Shown: positions 25,430-33,695 of the stretch, piece by piece
How the letters are laid out: each line of letters begins with the position of its first letter
How positions within the stretch are numbered: position 1 is the first letter of the stretch
NCBI GenBank assembly: GCA_965246845.1
Contig: CBDFFR010000012.1
Location: 124,001-188,000 of the forward strand
Direction of reading: 5' to 3'
DNA from: JBBRMW01 sp965246845
GTDB taxonomy: Bacteria; Chloroflexota; Anaerolineae; Aggregatilineales; UBA2796
Length of the DNA: 64,000 nucleotides
The notes under the pieces: generated by a model
What the model saw: the letters and a program-made list of their open reading frames with translations, nothing else
What the model was told of the DNA's origin: nothing
The model's database searches: none
Translations under genes and position numbers: made by a program

Positions 25430-27152
25430 CGGTTGGCCTCACGAGCGCGCCCGGCGTGTAATCTTCGAGGACGCTGCCGCCGCAGAATTCACGCAGTAGC
25501 GAATCGCCCGGCACGTCGTCCAGCGGCGCAGGCTGCACCCAGCTCAGGAACGCGAGCAGCCGTTTGGCTTCCATCGAATAGGGCGAAGTGCGGTCGATTT
25601 GTAGCAGGAGCGGCTCTGCGAAGGGTTTCAGCACCGCGAGTTCATAGACGATGCTGCTGTTGAACATCGTATCTGCGTTCTCCTGATACGGGAAAATATA
25701 CTTTTTCTCGCCGCGCCGCACGCTCGACCAGCGGCTGAGGGTGGCGAGAGCGGAATGTCCGCGCCCGGAGTTATCGCGGACCATGCGCCGTAGCAGCCGT
25801 ACATCGGTCGTCGGAATGCGGTTGTTGCGGTCGATGTTGAGCGCAGTCAGCGCGGAAACGGCGATGCGGAAGACGCGCTCTGGCGGAATGCGCGGAAGCA
25901 GCTCCGGGTTGAGGCCGTGAATGCCTTCCGCGATGATGACGTGTTCATCGCTGAGGTGCGCGAAGTCGCCCGGCGTGCTGCGCCCCAGCTTGAAATCGAA
26001 GCGCGGAAGCTGCACGGGGTCGTTCGCCATCAGGCTCAGAATATCGCGGCTCATCCGCTCGCGGTCGAGCGCGCCCACCGCCTCGAAGTCGAAATTGCCC
26101 GCCTCGTCGCGCGGGGTGAGGTCGCGGTCCACGAAATAGTTATCCATCGCGAGGGTAAACGGCTGAATGCCATAAGCCATCAACTGCACGGCGAGCCGCT
26201 TGGAAAACGTCGTCTTACCCGCGCTGCTCGGTCCGGCGATGAGGACCAGCCGTGCGCCGAGCCTGTGCCGCTCCGCGATCTGCGCGGCGATCTCCCCGAT
26301 GCGGCGCGAATGCAGCGCTTCCGCGATCAGGATCGTCTCGCGCAATTTGCCGTCACGGACGATCCGGTTCAAACGCCCGATGTCTTCCACGCCGATCACG
26401 CGCAGCCATTCATCCATCTGCCGGAACGCGCGCTCGACCAGCGGCGTCGGTCCAATCGGTTGCAAACGGTCGGGCTGTTCCGGACGCGGGTAGCGCAGGT
26501 AAAAGCCATCCGCTTCGGCAGGCTGCAAATCGAAGAGGGTCAGCGTCCCTGCGCCCGGCAGCATATAGCCGTAGAAGTAATCTGCGTAGCCGTGCAGCGT
26601 GTAAATCGTCAGATAATCTTTATTGCGGTTTTCGAGCAGGCGCAGTTTGTCGTCATCGCCGCGCGCAGTGAAGATCGTGACGGCTTCCGCAAGCGGAATT
26701 TGCTTGCGCAGGATCGGCGCATCTTCCGCGATGATTGCGCGCATCCGCTCGCGCAAGGTCTCTAATTCCGTGTCGGTGAATGGCGCGCGGTTCGTCACGC
26801 GGCAATAATAGCCGCCAACTGTCAGCGCATTTTCGACCGCGACTTTCGCATCCGGGAAGCACTCGTGCGCGGCAACGACGAGGACGAAGACCAGCGAACG
26901 GCGATAAATACGCCCGCCATCGCTATCCGCGAGCATCACGGGCGCGGCGGCGCTGTCCTTGCGGATGGGGAAGGTGAGTTCACGCAGGTCGTTCTCGACA
27001 ATCGCACCCACGACCGGACCCGTTTGCGCGTCGCCCGCTACGCCCGCCGCGTGCAGCACATCCCCGATAGGCGTACCGACCGGGGCGCTATAGACCGACG
27101 CATCGGGCAGCGTTACGCGCACATCGTCGCGCGGGGAAGCGCGGGTGATCAT
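25419..27152 (-). CDS. Nucleoside kinase with TGS and tRNA-synthetase-type SAD domains
   Basis: About 577 residues. The N-terminal third resembles the TGS region and second additional domain of threonyl-tRNA synthetase (VRVTLPDASVYSAPVGTPIGDVL, then FPDAKVAVENALTVGGYYCRV). The C-terminal part is a uridine-kinase/phosphoribulokinase-type P-loop kinase with Walker A LIAGPSSAGKTTFSKRL, then FTLAMDNYFVDRDLTPRDEAGNFDFE and EGIHGLNPELL. This fusion is a known bacterial nucleoside kinase family, phosphorylating a nucleoside with NTP. The start is uncertain: ATG at 27152 begins just before the TGS domain; GTG at 27179 or TTG at 27197 are alternatives. Confidence 0.9.
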   Translation of the reverse strand: MITRASPRDDVRVTLPDASVYSAPVGTPIGDVLHAAGVAGDAQTGPVVGAIVENDLRELTFPIRKDSAAAPVMLADSDGGRIYRRSLVFVLVVAAHECFPDAKVAVENALTVGGYYCRVTNRAPFTDTELETLRERMRAIIAEDAPILRKQIPLAEAVTIFTARGDDDKLRLLENRNKDYLTIYTLHGYADYFYGYMLPGAGTLTLFDLQPAEADGFYLRYPRPEQPDRLQPIGPTPLVERAFRQMDEWLRVIGVEDIGRLNRIVRDGKLRETILIAEALHSRRIGEIAAQIAERHRLGARLVLIAGPSSAGKTTFSKRLAVQLMAYGIQPFTLAMDNYFVDRDLTPRDEAGNFDFEAVGALDRERMSRDILSLMANDPVQLPRFDFKLGRSTPGDFAHLSDEHVIIAEGIHGLNPELLPRIPPERVFRIAVSALTALNIDRNNRIPTTDVRLLRRMVRDNSGRGHSALATLSRWSSVRRGEKKYIFPYQENADTMFNSSIVYELAVLKPFAEPLLLQIDRTSPYSMEAKRLLAFLSWVQPAPLDDVPGDSLLREFCGGSVLEDYTPGALVRPTDAQ

Positions 27153-27248
27153 CAATTGTGGGGAATGCCCGTCGCTCACAGCACCAAACCCGCTCAATCG
27201 TGTTAAAATTCACAGGAACCCGCCGGATTATAACACGACCGGACCAAC

Positions 27249-27938
27249 ATGAGCGACGACATCAATCTCAAGGACCTCTCCACGCCCGACCTGCTGACGC
27301 AGATGGGTTACGATTTGTACGATGGCCTCATGCCAGAAGTCGAAGCCGAAGTGCATGAATTGCTTTCACGCACGATGAGCGCCTACGACGTGATGACGCA
27401 GGGACTCGTCGCGGGCATGGAGATCGTCGGCAATGATTTTCGCGATGGTATCCTTTTCGTGCCGGAAGTGCTGATGGCGGCAAAGGCGATGAAGGCGGGC
27501 ATGGCGATATTGCAGCCGATTCTCGCGGATACCGGAGCGCCGAAGGTCGGCAAAATGGTAATCGGCACGGTCAAGGGTGATATTCACGACATCGGCAAAA
27601 ATCTCGTCGCGATGATGATGGAAGGCGCGGGCTTCGAGGTGATCAACCTCGGCGTGAACTGCCCGGTCGAAAAGTATGTCGCGGCTATTCGCGAACACGA
27701 GCCGGATTTTCTCGGCATGTCCGCGCTGCTGACGACGACCATGCCCTATATGAAGACGGTCATCACGGGGTTGAAGAAGGAAGGGCTGCGCGACAAGGTG
27801 ACGGTGCTGGTCGGCGGCGCGCCGCTCAATTCAGCCTTTGCGGAGGACATCGAGGCCGATGCCTATTGCCGTGATGCCGCCGTAACGGTCGAGACGGCGA
27901 AGAAGTACATGGCGATTAAAAAACGGGGCGCGGCGTGA
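27249..27938 (+). CDS. Corrinoid (B12-binding) protein
   Basis: A 229-residue protein of the MtaC/MtbC/cobalamin-binding type that carries methyl groups between methyltransferases. The N-terminal helical cap (about residues 10-100, with GMEIVGNDFRDGILFVPEVL) precedes a Rossmann B12 domain with the DxHxxG histidine in KGDIHDIGKNLV (about 114-123), ligand to cobalt, and GMSALLTTTM and VLVGGAPLN later. No methyltransferase or reductive activator gene lies alongside, so the partner is elsewhere. The gene is divergent from the nucleoside kinase gene and overlaps the next gene by four bases. Confidence 0.93.
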   Translation: MSDDINLKDLSTPDLLTQMGYDLYDGLMPEVEAEVHELLSRTMSAYDVMTQGLVAGMEIVGNDFRDGILFVPEVLMAAKAMKAGMAILQPILADTGAPKVGKMVIGTVKGDIHDIGKNLVAMMMEGAGFEVINLGVNCPVEKYVAAIREHEPDFLGMSALLTTTMPYMKTVITGLKKEGLRDKVTVLVGGAPLNSAFAEDIEADAYCRDAAVTVETAKKYMAIKKRGAA

Positions 27939-28351
27939 ATATAGGCGGTTTCCTGCTGCTGACGGTGATCTTCGCGTTCCTGCTGCTGGTCGTGCAGCGC
28001 TCGGAGCGCAAGCGGCGCAGGGCATCCTTCTTCATTATGTTCATTGTCGGCACGATTATCTGGCGTTATGGCATCTACGCGATGAGCCGTGAATGCGGCG
28101 CGGCGTGGCGCGTGGTCTGTCAAACGACGGTGATCCAGCGCGCCGCCGAAGCCCGCGCCACGCAGACGACATTCTCCGCGCTAGTGGCCGCTGTCGTCGT
28201 GAACATCGTCTATTGGGCGCTGCTGGGGCGCTATAACCCGGTCGGCTCCAGTGATTCGATTACCGTTTACGGGCGCGACGGCCTGCCGGAAATCCCAAAA
28301 CGCGAGCGCCGCAGGCTACAGGCCGAGGCCGCTGAACAGGTCGAACTCTAG
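27935..28351 (+). CDS. Small membrane protein of unknown function
   Basis: A 138-residue protein with an N-terminal transmembrane helix (FLLLTVIFAFLLLVV), a second hydrophobic helix (ASFFIMFIVGTIIW) and a third near residues 85-100 (ALVAAVVVNIVYWALLG), ending in a charged tail. The GTG start overlaps the corrinoid gene stop, which implies coupling. I do not recognise a family. Its last 36 bases overlap the convergent PIG-L gene. Confidence 0.7.
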   Translation: MNIGGFLLLTVIFAFLLLVVQRSERKRRRASFFIMFIVGTIIWRYGIYAMSRECGAAWRVVCQTTVIQRAAEARATQTTFSALVAAVVVNIVYWALLGRYNPVGSSDSITVYGRDGLPEIPKRERRRLQAEAAEQVEL

Positions 28352-29149
28352 CGGCTCGTTGGGGCGTTGCGGTGGCAATGCACGGTGGAAGCGCTGTACG
28401 TTGTTCAGGTAGCGTTGCAATTGCCGCCCGCCGGGGAACTGCGAGCGCGGGCTGATCTGGCTGGCGTGGCAGGCCGCCGCTTTCTCACCGAGGTCCAGAT
28501 AATGGCCGACTGTGACTTGCGCGGTAACGGTTGGGACATGATCCAGCACTGCCTGAAAATCGAGATCGCGGTTGACGCCCATGTGTCGCGGGTCCTGCCC
28601 GCGCAGCCGCATCAGCGCGATACCGATCTGGATGAACTGCTTCGGGAAGACGGCATAGTACAGCTTCTTCGGGCGCTGCGGATCATCCTTGAGCAGTTCG
28701 AACGTGGCATGGGTCGCGAGGTGACATTTGATATGGTCGGGGTGGCCGTAGCCGCCATACGCATCGAAGGTCAGCACAACCTGCGGGCGCACGCGCTGGA
28801 TCACCTCGACAATACGCGCGGCGACGTCTTCCGTTTTGGCCGACCAGAGCGTACCGGGCTGGTCCTTCGCGGCGTCCTGCATCATGCCGCTGTCGCCATA
28901 GCCGAAGCGGATCACTTCCTTGAAGCCGATCACTGCGGCGGCGCATTCCAGTTCCGCGATGCGCAGTTCCGCAATGCTCGCGTAGCCGTTCATCTTTTCC
29001 GGCGCGACGGTCCCCGCGTCGCCATTCGTCGCGCAGATCAGCGTGACTTCCACGCCTTCGCGCGTCATCCTTGAGAAAAACGGTCCGCTCCCGAACGACT
29101 CATCATCCGGGTGGGCAAGAACTACGAGCAAACGCTTTGTATCGGCCAT
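28316..29149 (-). CDS. PIG-L family deacetylase
   Basis: A 277-residue metal-dependent N-acetylsugar deacetylase related to LmbE, MshB and BshB. Zinc ligands are visible in LLVVLAHPDDESFG (His-Pro-Asp-Asp) near the N-terminus and in YGGYGHPDHIKCH near residue 150. The substrate could be GlcNAc-inositol, GlcNAc-malate or another N-acetylsugar; no other mycothiol or bacillithiol gene is nearby. I chose ATG at 29149, with AGGA seven bases upstream; the longer start at 29179 lacks a site. Confidence 0.93.
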   Translation of the reverse strand: MADTKRLLVVLAHPDDESFGSGPFFSRMTREGVEVTLICATNGDAGTVAPEKMNGYASIAELRIAELECAAAVIGFKEVIRFGYGDSGMMQDAAKDQPGTLWSAKTEDVAARIVEVIQRVRPQVVLTFDAYGGYGHPDHIKCHLATHATFELLKDDPQRPKKLYYAVFPKQFIQIGIALMRLRGQDPRHMGVNRDLDFQAVLDHVPTVTAQVTVGHYLDLGEKAAACHASQISPRSQFPGGRQLQRYLNNVQRFHRALPPQRPNEPLEFDLFSGLGL

Positions 29150-29288
29150 GTTATCCTGTTTTATGTTGAAGGGGCGCAATCCATCGACGGAGTATACCCC
29201 GCTGTTGTTACCGATTTGCGCGAAAATTTAATCTGCATACACTAACGCTTAACACAAGCGGGCTATCCATGCCGCAGTGAGGAAGCCG

Positions 29289-30830
29289 ATGAGCAGTAGA
29301 CGTTCCCAACTCCGTGAGTTTGCACCACAACCGGAGTACAAAACCGAAAATGGACCTGCTCCGCGCGAAGCAGAGCAAACCAGCAGCCTGACGCCGGATC
29401 AGCATGCAATTCTGATGATGCAGCAGGTCAGTGGCAACCATGCCGTCACGCGCCATTTACAGCGTGAAGCGCTGGAAAAGGTCCCAACCGTCAAGCCGCA
29501 GGCGATCAGCGACGCGACCCGTTTCCGCAACGATCCGGCTTTTGCGCCCATCGCCGATGGGACGACGACGCTCAAAAAAGGCACGCACAATCTCTCCGTC
29601 ACGAAAGTTCAACAGGCATTGAAGGACCTCGGTTATCTCTTCCCAAAATTCGGGATCGATGGCTGGTTCGGCAACGAGACGAAGGGCGCTATCGAAAAGT
29701 TTCAAACCGATGTCGGGATTACCAGTCCGCTCGGCGAGGTCGATAGCGCCACGCTCGACGCGCTGAATGACAAGTACGATACGCGCCAGCCCTACGTCGA
29801 TAATGCCACGTTCGACCCGGCAGACCCCGACGCCGGGACGCGCAAACTCAGTGCCGAAGATCGCAAGAACGCGACCAATGCGCTTTCGCCGCGCCAGATC
29901 GGGAAGGGCGGCAAGCCCGCCAAATTTCAGGATGATGTCGGCGGCGATAAGTATGGCGATGAAATCCGTACTGAGTTGGGAAAGCTGATCGAAGGCTTCC
30001 ACAAAAGGCTGTATGCCGACCGCGAGCCGCTGCGCAAGGATAAAGACAACCTGTTCGACTGGAGCGTGATCGAGGGTATCGCAGAGGAAGCGAAGAAGAA
30101 GACGGATAGCATTTATGGCAGCCTCAAGACCAAAAACGCGGAACTCTCCAACAGCAAAGGCACGCTGGTCGATGTCTGGGAAGATCAGACCGCGAAGCAG
30201 GCTGCGGGCAACGACGCCGATCACCTCGTCCAGGCACAGCAGGGCGCGGAGTATCTGATCGAAAACAACATGAACGACATCCACAAGAAGCACTCTGCCA
30301 ACCCCAGCGGCTTGCAGGAGAAGGCGATCATCCAGCCGATCATCAACGAGTTCACCGACTCGAAGGACAAGGTTCAAAAGCTGTTGGACATCGATACCGG
30401 GTGGGAAGGGATGCAGAACGAAGGGACCATCTTTCTGCAACGGTACAAGGCGAAGACCGACAACGCGAACCGCTACAAGATGTGGGATTACTACTTCACG
30501 AGCATTCACGAATATCTGCACCTGCTCACGCACGATGATTACATCGCCTATGCCAACAAACTTGGGCGCAAGGACAACACCAAGCGCAACACGCTGATCG
30601 AGGGCGGCACGGATTTCTTCACATGGAACGTGCGCAGCCAGGTCAGCATCGATGACCCGTTGCGCCAGAAGATCGAGGGTCCCTATTACGATAAAAACAC
30701 CGCGCCCGTGCTGCCGAACGACACCTACGATTCGATAGAGCAGGCGGAAGAACTCGCTTCCATCGTCGGCGTGCATAACCTGCAAGTCGCTTACTTCCGG
30801 GGTGATGTCTCCAAAATCGGGGGAAGTTGA
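29289..30830 (+). CDS. Peptidoglycan-binding, zinc-metallopeptidase-like protein (eCIS-effector-like)
   Basis: About 513 residues with an AGGA site before ATG. The N-terminus has the disordered lead and MMQQVSGNHAVTRHLQRE pattern seen in cargo of contractile injection systems and related toxins. Residues about 95-155 match a PG_binding_1 domain (VTKVQQALKDLGYLFP, GIDGWFGNETKGAIEKFQ). A charged helical middle follows. A zincin signature HEYLH is at residues 407-411, with a candidate third ligand Glu in TLIEGGTDFF at 438, the glu-zincin arrangement. No signal peptide is visible despite the peptidoglycan-binding domain, which favours release by a secretion machine. The next gene overlaps it by one base. 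No injection apparatus lies in the window. Confidence 0.8.
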   Translation: MSSRRSQLREFAPQPEYKTENGPAPREAEQTSSLTPDQHAILMMQQVSGNHAVTRHLQREALEKVPTVKPQAISDATRFRNDPAFAPIADGTTTLKKGTHNLSVTKVQQALKDLGYLFPKFGIDGWFGNETKGAIEKFQTDVGITSPLGEVDSATLDALNDKYDTRQPYVDNATFDPADPDAGTRKLSAEDRKNATNALSPRQIGKGGKPAKFQDDVGGDKYGDEIRTELGKLIEGFHKRLYADREPLRKDKDNLFDWSVIEGIAEEAKKKTDSIYGSLKTKNAELSNSKGTLVDVWEDQTAKQAAGNDADHLVQAQQGAEYLIENNMNDIHKKHSANPSGLQEKAIIQPIINEFTDSKDKVQKLLDIDTGWEGMQNEGTIFLQRYKAKTDNANRYKMWDYYFTSIHEYLHLLTHDDYIAYANKLGRKDNTKRNTLIEGGTDFFTWNVRSQVSIDDPLRQKIEGPYYDKNTAPVLPNDTYDSIEQAEELASIVGVHNLQVAYFRGDVSKIGGS

Positions 30831-31339
30831 TGGCCGAAAATACATGTGCCGCCGCGCGGCTCGCAATCGAAACCCGCGATTTCGTGGGATGGCGCGGTCT
30901 GCCGGAGGGCTGCGACCCGCACGCAGTCTTCGCGGACTTGCCTGCGCTGACCGACCTGCCGGAAAAGCGGCTTGGCGAGGACTATCAATCGGCGTCGTTC
31001 GCGCTGCTGGCACTGCCCGGCTATTACCGTCCGCAGGCCAGTTTCCGCGCCGGGGAGCTGATGCTTTTCGATGGCGCAAACCCGGACCTGCATGGCGGCT
31101 ATGAACGGCTGCGCGCTGATCTCGGTACGCCCACCGCGACCTACGATTGGGATTACGGTCTGTTGCACATCACGGATGGCGAATGGGTCTACCCTGAGCG
31201 CGGCCTGACGCTCTTCGTGAACACGGATGCAACCCGCGCGCTGCATATCGCGCTGTACCATCCTGCTTCGCTTACGGACTATCGGGCGCGCTTGCGGCTG
31301 CATCTCGGCACGACGAAGAAACCGCTCCGGCGAGCATAA
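30830..31339 (+). CDS. Small protein coupled to the metallopeptidase-like gene; possible partner or immunity protein
   Basis: A 169-residue soluble protein I cannot assign to a family. Its ATG shares a base with the upstream stop (TGATG), so translation is coupled. It has a compact, aromatic-rich core (GYYRPQASFRAGELMLFDG, DWDYGLLHITDGEWVYPERG, LTLFVNTDATRALHIALYHP) and no export signal. Tight coupling and size fit an immunity protein or dedicated chaperone for the upstream protein, but this is inference from position only. Confidence 0.72.
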   Translation: MAENTCAAARLAIETRDFVGWRGLPEGCDPHAVFADLPALTDLPEKRLGEDYQSASFALLALPGYYRPQASFRAGELMLFDGANPDLHGGYERLRADLGTPTATYDWDYGLLHITDGEWVYPERGLTLFVNTDATRALHIALYHPASLTDYRARLRLHLGTTKKPLRRA

Positions 31340-31445
31340 ATCACTAACGCGGTTCTTGCGTGAATCCGCTATCATTGAGGTGTAGAATCAGGCACTTCAA
31401 AATGAACACGGATGCTCCGCGCGGTCACGGAGCAAAGGATGCGTT

Positions 31446-32978
31446 ATGCCCGTTACAACTATCACCTGTCCGAACTGCGGCACGCCGTTTCAGGCCAATA
31501 TCGAACAGCTTATCGACGTGAGCCTGGACCCTTCGGCAAAGGCGCGGCTGCTCAGTGGCCGCCTCAACGTGGTCCGCTGCCCAAACTGCGGCTACACCTC
31601 GGCGCTCAGCACGCCGCTCGCCTACCACGACGCGGAAAAGCAGCTTTTGATCGTACATGTGCCGATGGAACTCGGCCTGCCCAAAGAAGAAATGGAGCGC
31701 GTGATCGGCAGCTTCACGTCGGCGATCCAGCAGAGTTTGCCGCAGGAGCAGCGCAAAGGCTATTTGTTTATCCCGAAGCAAGCCTTCACGCGGCAGGGCA
31801 TGATCGATACGATCCTCGAAGCGGATGGCATCACGAAGGAAATGATCGACGCGCAGCGCGACAAGATGAAGCTGGTCGAGCAATTCCTGACGACGCCGCC
31901 CGACCAGATTGCCGATCTCGTGAAGGCCAACGACGCCCAGCTCGACGCGGAATTCTTCACGCTGATGCTCGCGGCGGCGGAATCCGGCCTCGCGGCGGGT
32001 CGTGAAGATGTCGCGCAGGCGGTGGTCGCCATTCGTGAGCAGCTTTTGGCGCTGTCCACCTTCGGCCAAACGGCGCTGGCCGGGCAGGAGCGCCAGCAAA
32101 CGATTATTCAGGAAGTCGCAGATCGGCTGAACGCGATGGGTCCGAAAGGCACGCGCGATACGCTGGCCGATCTGGTCCTCGCATTGGGGCGCGAAGACGA
32201 CGAAAAGCTGCAAGTCGCGGTCGGCCTCGCACGGCAGGCGATGGATACACAGTTCTTCCAGGTATTGAGTAACCGCCTGATGAAGTCCAAAGATGTCGCC
32301 GAGCGGCAGCACATCGAACAGGTGCGCAAACGCCTCTCCGAACTGACCGCGATCATCGACCAGCAGAACGAAACGGTCATTAAACGCGCGACCGATACGC
32401 TGCGCGGGCTGCTCTCCACACCAGATGTTGAGGCGGCTATCGAGCAGCGGCTGGAACTCTTCGACGATACCTTCCTCGCCGTGCTGCAAGCCAACATTCA
32501 GGCAGCGGAACAAGCCCGCGACGTCGCGGCCAGCGCCCGCCTCAAGCAGCTTTTCGAGAAGATTGTCGCCGCGCTGCAATCGACCGCGCCCCCCGCCGTG
32601 CAGTTCATCAACGAACTCGTCTCCGCGCCGACTTTCGAGGACTCGCTGGCGATGGTGCAGGAAGGCGCAGCACAATTCGGGCCGGAACTCCTGCAATGGA
32701 TCGATGTGCTGCTCGAAGACCTGAGCGCCTCCGGTGAGGGCAACCCGGCGCTGGAGCGGCTGGCGCGCGTGCGCGTCGAGGTGGAACGTGCGCTCGCGAC
32801 TGCGGGTCCGCAAGCGCTCCCGGAGACCGCCGGGGCGAAGCCGCTGACCGATGCGCCGCCGCCGTTCACGCCACGCCTCGTCACCCGCGAGGAGCCGGAG
32901 CCGCCGCCTACGCCGCCCGGTGGCAAGCCGATTATCGAATTGCCGTCGTTCCGGCGGGGTCCGCGTCGCGAGCGGTAG
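31446..32978 (+). CDS. CpXC domain protein
   Basis: A 510-residue protein. The N-terminal domain carries two zinc-ribbon-like pairs, ITCPNCGTPF (residues 6-15) and VVRCPNCGYTS (about 42-52), defining the CpXC family. From about residue 95 to 440 it is a long helical region rich in Gln, Ala and Glu, probably coiled coil or HEAT-like. The end is Pro-rich and basic (EPEPPPTPPGGKP, RRGPRRER), possibly disordered. An AAAGGA site precedes ATG. The function of CpXC proteins is not established. A perfect hairpin follows the stop. Confidence 0.88.
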   Translation: MPVTTITCPNCGTPFQANIEQLIDVSLDPSAKARLLSGRLNVVRCPNCGYTSALSTPLAYHDAEKQLLIVHVPMELGLPKEEMERVIGSFTSAIQQSLPQEQRKGYLFIPKQAFTRQGMIDTILEADGITKEMIDAQRDKMKLVEQFLTTPPDQIADLVKANDAQLDAEFFTLMLAAAESGLAAGREDVAQAVVAIREQLLALSTFGQTALAGQERQQTIIQEVADRLNAMGPKGTRDTLADLVLALGREDDEKLQVAVGLARQAMDTQFFQVLSNRLMKSKDVAERQHIEQVRKRLSELTAIIDQQNETVIKRATDTLRGLLSTPDVEAAIEQRLELFDDTFLAVLQANIQAAEQARDVAASARLKQLFEKIVAALQSTAPPAVQFINELVSAPTFEDSLAMVQEGAAQFGPELLQWIDVLLEDLSASGEGNPALERLARVRVEVERALATAGPQALPETAGAKPLTDAPPPFTPRLVTREEPEPPPTPPGGKPIIELPSFRRGPRRER

Positions 32979-32990
32979 AACCGGATAGTC

Positions 32991-33023
32991 GAAGACGGGT
33001 CGTGAAAGCTGCGACCCGTCTTC
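32991..33023 (+). terminator. Perfect 12-bp hairpin after the CpXC gene
   Basis: The arms GAAGACGGGTCG (32991-33002) and CGACCCGTCTTC (33012-33023) pair perfectly around a nine-base loop, 13 bases after the CpXC stop codon. There is no T-tract downstream, so it may be a weak or factor-assisted terminator or a 3'-end stabilising structure. Confidence 0.5.
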
Positions 33024-33064
33024 ATATGGAGAGCAAAAGCAGTTCTTGTTATCGGCATTTCTAT

Positions 33065-33438
33065 ATGGGGTTGATTGGTGTGGATGATACGCCCAATCCC
33101 TCGTTCCACCAGTTCTCCGCCGATCCGGGGATTTGCCAGTGGTTCCACTTCGAGGACCCGCGCCACAGTGACGCCGTGCGCTAGTTGCAACAGCATGGAG
33201 TCCGTAGGTTGCGCACGGGGATTAGCTGGGCAAACTGGCAACGCCCGAACGCGGCAGCATGGTTCGACCGCCAGATGGACGCGCTCAGGGACTTTGATGT
33301 GACGGTGACGCTGTGCTTCGCGCGGGGTGCGCGAACACCATATCAGCCCGCCTATCGATATGGCGGAGTTCGCAGCGTTTACGGGTGAGGTGGTCCGGCG
33401 CTACGTCCTGAACACTATATCGATCAACACGCGCAGTT
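33065..33438 (+). pseudogene. Remnant of a TIM-barrel glycosidase-like gene
   Basis: One frame reads through QWFHFEDPRHSDAVR, hits an in-frame TAG at 33182-33184, and continues as LQQHGVRRLRTGISWANW, then WFDRQMDALRDFDVTVTLCF. Just after about 33330 the sensible reading moves one frame forward (EHHISPPIDMAEFAAFTGEV, then VRRYV). One nonsense change and one frameshift therefore break an ORF that reads like the N-terminal strands of a glycoside hydrolase barrel; the family is inferred from the pattern only. No C-terminal part is present. Confidence 0.65.
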
Positions 33439-33660
33439 GATCCAGATAGAACGTGTACGGTGCATCCAGCCGCGCCTTCACCTGCGTCATTCGACCACAT
33501 TCCAGCGCAGACCGCCGCTATACCAATTTTGAATGCGGCGTATGCGACGCGGTAGAACGTCAATTCATCGTGTGCAATTTTATCGCCATTGGTGCTGAGC
33601 ATTAACTCAATGTGTGCCGGAGTGAGCGCCCATTCGCCACAAATCCTAAGTGGTATAAAG
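33425..33660 (-). pseudogene. Remnant of an unrecognised gene
   Basis: On the minus strand WALTPAHIELMLSTNGDKI, then AHDELTFYRVAYAAFKIG, reads like a real protein, then the coherent reading continues one frame over (ALECGRMTQVKARLDAPYTF, then YLDQLRVLIDI). A single frameshift near 33510 would explain it. It weakly resembles the C-terminal lobe of aminoglycoside/choline phosphotransferases, but I would not name it. Together with the plus-strand remnant it fills the 32979-33695 gap. Confidence 0.45.
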
Positions 33661-33695
33661 GGAGAGCTATCTGGCACGTCTTGGGGTGAACCATA

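Noticed and set aside
27935..28351. Small membrane ORF as a shadow of the PIG-L gene
   Set aside because: Only the last 36 bases overlap, the protein has clean transmembrane segments and its start is coupled to the corrinoid gene; kept as a gene.
29457..31079. 540-codon open frame antisense to the zincin-like gene
   Set aside because: The plus-strand gene has a ribosome site, PG-binding domain and HEYLH; the antisense translation shows no motif.
31425..32813. 462-codon open frame antisense to the CpXC gene
   Set aside because: Shadow of a GC-rich coding strand with clear zinc-ribbon cysteines.
32991..33023. Second member of the dispersed palindromic repeat family
   Set aside because: The stem sequence (GAAGACGGGTCG) does not share the GTAGGGG/GGGCGGAC pattern, so it was listed as a separate hairpin.
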